DNA of 64,000 bases from positions 1-64,000 of the forward strand of contig JBILBA010000001.1 of NCBI GenBank assembly GCA_044353905.1. Reading direction: 5' to 3'. Origin of the DNA: MWH-TA3 sp044353905. GTDB lineage: Bacteria; Actinomycetota; Actinomycetes; Actinomycetales; Microbacteriaceae. The position numbers were made by a program, and so were the translations under genes. The number at the start of each line of letters is the position of its first letter. The stretch's first letter is position 1. Under the pieces are notes generated by a model that searched no databases, had not been told where the DNA came from, and saw only the letters and a list, made by a program, of their open reading frames with translations. Below are positions 59,289-64,000 of the stretch, one piece after another.

Positions 59289-62200
59289 CTACGCTTCGAC
59301 CTTCGACGCGATGCGCTGCCCGACAACGGCACTGACGCCGTCGCCTCGCATCGACACACCGTAGAGCGCGTCGGCGATTTCCATCGTGCGCTTCTGGTGA
59401 GTAATGATGATCAACTGCGACGAGGTTCGCAGCTCCTCGAAAATGCTGAGAAGACGACCGAGGTTAGCGTCATCAAGCGCCGCTTCGACCTCGTCAAGAA
59501 TGTAGAACGGCGACGGACGCGCCTTGAAAATGGCGACAAGAAGTGCGACCGCTGCGAGCGAGCGTTCGCCACCCGACAACAGCGACAATCGCTCGATCTT
59601 CTTTCCCGCGGGCTTGACGCTGACCTCGATTCCGGTGGTCAACGGCGAATCCGGATCGGTCAGAGTGAGGTGACCCGTTCCCCCGGGGAACAGGATCGGC
59701 AAAATCGCATCGAACGCGGCCTTCGTGTCGCGGAAGGCGTCGATGAAAATCGACTGCATGCGGTCGTCGAGTTCTTCGATGATCTGCAACAGGTCGAGTC
59801 GAGTTTTCTCGAGGTCGGCCAACTGTTCGGTGAGAAATTGGTGGCGCTGTTCGAGCGCGGCGAATTCCTCGAGCGCGAGCGGGTTCACTCGGCCGAGTTG
59901 GTCCATCGATTTTTCGGCCGTCTTCAAGCGCGCTTCTTGTTCGATTCGCACAAACGGGACCGGGTCGCCGCCCAGCACGGGAACGAGGGTGTCCGGGCCA
60001 TATTCGTCAACGAGCACCTGTTCGGTGAACGCCATGTCGTCGGCGGCCCGTTCGAGGAGATTGCCGAGGTGAAGTTTCTTTTCATAGATCTGCATCTCGA
60101 GCCCGTGAACACCGTCGGTGACAGCACTCAGGCGTGTTCTCAGGTCGGTCTCGCGGGTACGAAGGTCAGTCAGTTCGCCCGAACTCGCGGCGCGGGTGCG
60201 TTCTGCCTCGGCGAGTTTGACCTGCGCCTCGGCAACGCTGACGTCCAGAGCGACGAGAACCGGCGGGATATCGCTCGAGATGCGCTCCGCGTTTTCAAGT
60301 TGAACGCGACGTTGAACGCGCTGTGCCGCTCGTTCCGCGGCGGCGGTTCGGTCCGCTTCGAGAGTTCGCGCCATTTCCTCTGCGCGGTCGCGTTCCGACC
60401 GAACACGTTCGCGGACGGTTTCCATGTCGATGCGAACCTGGAGTTCCGCCGCGCGAGCCGCCTCGAGAGCGATGAGGGCGTTATCGCGCGACGAAGCGTT
60501 GAGCGTCGGGCGCGGTGCTGCGATGAACGCCTCGAGCGCGCGAACGGCATCGCCCAATTGAGCATCCGCTTCGTCCACCGCGGCCGTCGCCTTCGCAAGT
60601 GCCGAGCTGATGCGCTCGATTTCCGAGCCAGCGGCTTCCGCTTGGGCCCTTAGCCTCGACTTCTCTGAGATGATTTCGGCATTGCGCGCGTCAGCGGATC
60701 GCAAGTCGGACAGGGCCGTCGCAGCAATCGTCTTGGCTGACTGCAGTTCTTCCCGAAGCGTGTCGAGCGCGTTTCGGCGCCGTTCGATTTCCGTCGAGAC
60801 GGTTCCGAGTGTCGTCTTCGCCTCGTCGCGTTCACCCGCGAGTTCGATGCGCGAACGCTGGGCGCCGTGGCCGCCACGCAACACGAATCGGGTCAGAACT
60901 TCTCCGGCGCGCGTTACCAACACCGCCGAATCGGCGATTCCCGCCGCGACGATGGCCGGCCACGCTGCTCGCGCGGCAGCAAGGTCGTCGGCGACGTACG
61001 TCTGTGCCAAGACTCCGGCGATTCCGGCTGGGCCTTTCACGAGTTCGGACGCCGACTGCACGCCCGCGACGCTCACGATGCGTGGGTCTGGTCCCTCCGT
61101 GTTCGCGAGCACCACCTCGACGCGACCCGCGTCGGTTTCGGTCGCGTGCGCGAGGGCATCGAGGGCACTGTCTCGCGTGTCCGCAAGAATCGCATCGGCC
61201 AGACCACCCAGAGCAGCGGCAATCGCCGCCTCGAAGCCGGGGGTCACCGTGATGTTGTCGGCGACAAGCCCTCGAATTCCACGACGGCCCGTGACCGAAT
61301 CGCGTCCATCCTTCGATTCCAACGCCGACGACAGGGCCGACACTCGCGCGGCGAGTGCATCGCGCTCTCGCTCGAGGGTGTGAAGGGTTTCACGATCGGT
61401 GTCGACCGTCGATTGCAATTCGAGCACGCGCGCATCCGCCGTCGTGACCGCGGTCTCGAGCTCTGTGTTCGTTCCGCCGGGAGCGTCGTCGATTTCCGAC
61501 AGCGCCGATTCGGCCTCGGACTGACGCATCGCGGCCGCCTCGCGAGCGCTCTCGCTGCGCAACAATTCGCCCTGCGCACCGGCGACACGGGAACGAGCGA
61601 GGTCAACGCGTCCCTCGAGTGATGCTCGGTCGAGGTCGTGCTGGGTGATGAGCACTCCCTGCTCGGCGATCTCGTGGTCGATGGCATCGAGGTTTGCGGC
61701 CGCGGTTGCCGTCGCCGCTGCGGCGGCACCGACGCTGGCTTCCATGGCCGTCACCTGGGTCTCGAGTGCGGCGACCTCAACCCGCGCGGCGTCGACCATC
61801 TCGTCCGAAATCGCAAGGATCGGAGTGGACTCCGAGATGTCCTGAGACAAGAGCGTGATGCGGTCACGAATGATCTGGCTCAGGTTGCGGAATCGTTCAC
61901 GAACCTGCTCAAGTTCGAACGAAACGCGGCGGTGGCCATCGACAGCGTCCGAGGTCAGTTCTTGTTCGAGCGTCCTAATTCGAAGCGAGACCTGATCGAG
62001 TTGGTCGGCGACGGCAATGCGTTCCGTCTGACGTTCAGTTTCGGTCTGTTGGTGATCGTTGATGTCCCGCCTTAACGACACGACGTCGTCGGCGAGAATT
62101 CTGGCTCGGGCGTCGCGAACGACCGCCGCGATGTTCTGAGCCTCGCGAGCAACTTCGGCCTGTTGACCGAGCGGCTTGAGCTGACGACGAATTTCGCCTG

Positions 62201-62783
62201 ACAGGTCCGTTAGTCGCGTGAGGTTTGCGTGCATCGCGTCGAGTTTGCGAACCGTCTTTTCCTTACGGCGACGGTGCTTGAGGATTCCGGCTGCTTCCTC
62301 GATGAAACCTCGGCGGTCCTCGGGGGTGGCCGACAACACGGTGTCGAGACGTCCCTGTCCGACGATGACGTGCATCTCGCGACCCAAACCAGAATCGGAC
62401 AGAAGTTCTTGAACATCGAGAAGTCGGCAGGACTCCCCGTTGATGGCGTATTCCGATTGACCGTTGCGGAACAGGATTCGGGAAATGGTCACTTCGGTGT
62501 ACTCGATCGGCAACGCGCCATCAGAGTTGTCGATGGTGAGCGTGACTTCGGCGCGACCAAGTGGTCCGCGGGTTGACGTTCCCGCGAAGATGACGTCGTC
62601 CATTTTGCCGCCGCGCAGGGTTTTTGCGCCCTGCTCGCCCATGACCCACGCGAGTCCGTCAACGACGTTCGACTTCCCCGACCCGTTGGGGCCGACGACG
62701 GCGGTGACCCCTTGTTCGAACTGGAAGGTCGTCGGTTGAGCGAACGACTTGAAGCCCTTGAGGGTCAGGGACTTCAGATACAT
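59289..62783 (-). CDS. smc: chromosome segregation protein SMC
   Basis: 1164 residues. Walker A GPNGSGKSNVVDGL at the N terminus, coiled coil, hinge around 500-650 (RRGIRGLVADNITVTPGFEA), second coiled coil, and the C-terminal signature LLSGGERSLAAVALL with Walker B FYILDEVEAALDD. It forms the condensin ring with ScpA/ScpB. Between it and mutM, which usually adjoin, lies the plus-strand surface-protein gene. Confidence 0.98.
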   Translation of the reverse strand: MYLKSLTLKGFKSFAQPTTFQFEQGVTAVVGPNGSGKSNVVDGLAWVMGEQGAKTLRGGKMDDVIFAGTSTRGPLGRAEVTLTIDNSDGALPIEYTEVTISRILFRNGQSEYAINGESCRLLDVQELLSDSGLGREMHVIVGQGRLDTVLSATPEDRRGFIEEAAGILKHRRRKEKTVRKLDAMHANLTRLTDLSGEIRRQLKPLGQQAEVAREAQNIAAVVRDARARILADDVVSLRRDINDHQQTETERQTERIAVADQLDQVSLRIRTLEQELTSDAVDGHRRVSFELEQVRERFRNLSQIIRDRITLLSQDISESTPILAISDEMVDAARVEVAALETQVTAMEASVGAAAAATATAAANLDAIDHEIAEQGVLITQHDLDRASLEGRVDLARSRVAGAQGELLRSESAREAAAMRQSEAESALSEIDDAPGGTNTELETAVTTADARVLELQSTVDTDRETLHTLERERDALAARVSALSSALESKDGRDSVTGRRGIRGLVADNITVTPGFEAAIAAALGGLADAILADTRDSALDALAHATETDAGRVEVVLANTEGPDPRIVSVAGVQSASELVKGPAGIAGVLAQTYVADDLAAARAAWPAIVAAGIADSAVLVTRAGEVLTRFVLRGGHGAQRSRIELAGERDEAKTTLGTVSTEIERRRNALDTLREELQSAKTIAATALSDLRSADARNAEIISEKSRLRAQAEAAGSEIERISSALAKATAAVDEADAQLGDAVRALEAFIAAPRPTLNASSRDNALIALEAARAAELQVRIDMETVRERVRSERDRAEEMARTLEADRTAAAERAAQRVQRRVQLENAERISSDIPPVLVALDVSVAEAQVKLAEAERTRAASSGELTDLRTRETDLRTRLSAVTDGVHGLEMQIYEKKLHLGNLLERAADDMAFTEQVLVDEYGPDTLVPVLGGDPVPFVRIEQEARLKTAEKSMDQLGRVNPLALEEFAALEQRHQFLTEQLADLEKTRLDLLQIIEELDDRMQSIFIDAFRDTKAAFDAILPILFPGGTGHLTLTDPDSPLTTGIEVSVKPAGKKIERLSLLSGGERSLAAVALLVAIFKARPSPFYILDEVEAALDDANLGRLLSIFEELRTSSQLIIITHQKRTMEIADALYGVSMRGDGVSAVVGQRIASKVEA

Positions 62784-62884
62784 CTCACTATTATCCCGAA
62801 AGCTAAGACCCTTGCCGACCGAAAATTGTCCCGCTTGCGTTGTAGAGTGAAACTCCCCCGCGAATCAAGAAAGGTCTAGCCATC

Positions 62885-63787
62885 GTGCGTAGCATTTTTA
62901 TCCGCGGTTTTGTAGCCCTCGCAACCGCCTCCACTCTGTTGAGCCTTAGCCTTCCTGCACAAGCTCTCGTTCTAGCACCGCAGGATGGGCAAGTCGACAA
63001 CGGCATCGATGTATACATGTCCGCGCCGACCGTCCAAGGTTCATTTGTCTCGGGGGGTGTGCTCGAAGACTTTGACCTCGGTTGTGGGAGCGCCTGGGCC
63101 ATGGGCTCGATGGTGGGTCCCTGCGCCAGCGTTCCGGCTGACGCATACGGAGGAGCATCCACCGAAGCCGGTACTCCGACAACGGGCGGCACGGGAAGCC
63201 CCTACGGGCGAGTCGCTTCTGGCGACACAATCACCATCACGCTGACGACGCCAGCCAGCTATCTCGGTTTCTGGTGGACCGGAGGCGACCCGGGAAACGT
63301 CTTCCGGTTTTATTCGCAGGGAGACATGATCGCGGAATACACAACCGCAGCGGTCGTCGACATCCTCACGCAGTCGAGCCTCACCACAGAAGACGGAGAC
63401 GTGTACCAATCCGATGCCTACATGTCGAACCCCGTTTCAGCCGATCAAACGGACGAACCATACGTTTATCTCCACATCATCGCAAAGGGTGACTTTACAT
63501 TCGACACCTTTACCTTCACGCACGAGCGTGAAGTGGGTTACTTCGAGTTCGACAATGTCGTCACGAACACCGTTGAGGTGACACCAACGAACGACCTCGT
63601 CTACGTCAGTTCTTATGGAGATCGCGTTGCCGACGAGACTTCCGGCGGAGGAGGCGGCGGCGAAGGCTCGTCGCCCAACTCGCTCGCGTCGACCGGCTTC
63701 GAACCACTTGGATTAGCAGCGCCATCGTTAGCTCTGATTGTCGGTGGAGCTGCACTGATCGCCGTGCGTCGCCGCCGCGCATCCTAG
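62885..63787 (+). CDS. LASTG sortase-anchored surface protein, unknown function
   Basis: 300 residues from GTG 62885 (AGAAAGG upstream). Signal peptide (FVALATASTLLSLSLPAQAL), a beta-rich middle (TITLTTPASYLGFWWTGGDP, FRFYSQGDMIAEYTT), a Gly/Ser spacer (GGGGGEGSSPN), LASTG, membrane helix and RRRR. A class E sortase substrate by its end, like the protein at 45178, but the middles are unrelated by eye. It divides mutM from smc. Confidence 0.85.
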   Translation: MRSIFIRGFVALATASTLLSLSLPAQALVLAPQDGQVDNGIDVYMSAPTVQGSFVSGGVLEDFDLGCGSAWAMGSMVGPCASVPADAYGGASTEAGTPTTGGTGSPYGRVASGDTITITLTTPASYLGFWWTGGDPGNVFRFYSQGDMIAEYTTAAVVDILTQSSLTTEDGDVYQSDAYMSNPVSADQTDEPYVYLHIIAKGDFTFDTFTFTHEREVGYFEFDNVVTNTVEVTPTNDLVYVSSYGDRVADETSGGGGGGEGSSPNSLASTGFEPLGLAAPSLALIVGGAALIAVRRRRAS

Positions 63788-63799
63788 CCAGCGTGCGTT

Positions 63800-64000
63800 T
63801 TAGCTTCTCGCACGACGAGAGCGTTGACAGCGGGGGCAAAAGTGCGACGAACGGTTCTGCCACGGTTCGCGAACAATCAACGTGTCACATCGCGCACAGG
63901 GCTTGCCGTCCTGTCCGTAGGCGTTGAGCGACACGTCGAAGTACCCGGATTCGCCGTTGACGTTGACGTACAGCGCGTCGAACGATGTGCCGCCAGCATC
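63800..64000 (-). CDS. mutM: formamidopyrimidine-DNA glycosylase, C-terminal part
   Basis: 67 residues visible at the right edge, reading DAGGTSFDALYVNVNGESGY onward, with the four-cysteine zinc finger in CARCDTLIVRE and FCPRCQR that ends Fpg/MutM proteins. The rest lies beyond the window. It excises oxidised purines. Position upstream of smc fits the rnc-mutM-smc order. Confidence 0.92.
   Translation of the reverse strand, partial: DAGGTSFDALYVNVNGESGYFDVSLNAYGQDGKPCARCDTLIVREPWQNRSSHFCPRCQRSRRARS

Overview
The window is a chromosomal segment of an actinobacterium, most likely a small-genome member of the Microbacteriaceae. Evidence: moderately high GC, many GTG starts, DUF2469, a DivIVA-repeat protein, the blocks smc-ftsY-ffh-rpsP-khpA-rimM-trmD and rplS-lepB-rnhB-DUF2469-yraN-comM-dprA, and surface proteins ending in LAxTG (class E sortase type). 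The genus cannot be fixed from the sequence alone. No rRNA, tRNA, CRISPR array, transposase or integrase was found.

Layout. 1-8.5 kb (minus): ylxR (cut by the edge), nusA, proS, then ispG, a site-2 protease and dxr, and a secreted propeller-like protein. 8.6-19.4 kb (plus): a catabolic/uptake locus with a signal-less binding-fold protein, a complete peptide-type ABC importer, a LacI regulator, a beta-hydroxyacid dehydrogenase and an M24-fold hydrolase. Three copies of one 12-bp operator sit at the promoters of this locus. 19.5-25.7 kb: a fused 2-oxoacid dehydrogenase E1 plus E2 (minus) diverge from a VOC protein, a GntR/FCD regulator and a semialdehyde-type dehydrogenase (plus). 25.7-32.5 kb: mnmA, cysteine desulfurase, a two-part membrane/lipoprotein-like protein, a DivIVA-like coiled coil and an AI-2E family transporter. 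32.5-39.4 kb (minus): rpsB, tsf, pyrH, a transporter, frr, cdsA, a DivIVA-repeat protein, a lytic transglycosylase, a small zinc-ribbon protein and a hydrolase, many joined by 1-base stop/start overlaps. 39.6-44.2 kb: degenerate M23 protein, xerC, MMPL transporter, phosphoesterase. 44.2-47 kb: a small accessory island (sortase substrate plus TetR) flanked by a broken dprA 3' end and the intact dprA. 47-64 kb: comM to mutM housekeeping block with ribosomal, SRP and chromosome-segregation genes, interrupted by a second LAxTG surface protein.

The most interesting non-genic material is a pair of composite intergenic repeats at 3.07-3.36 kb and 26.9-27.15 kb. Two modules (A, a hairpin with CTGCAGACA-type arms; B, an array of GGTTTCCACAAACG sites with conserved spacing) occur in both places, but in different order and with A inverted. 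Other points worth following are the dprA partial duplication, the LacI operator set, the M24 enzyme with an Asp-to-Cys change in its metal site, and acidic Ala/Asp/Glu/Pro tails on ribosomal proteins S2 and S16.
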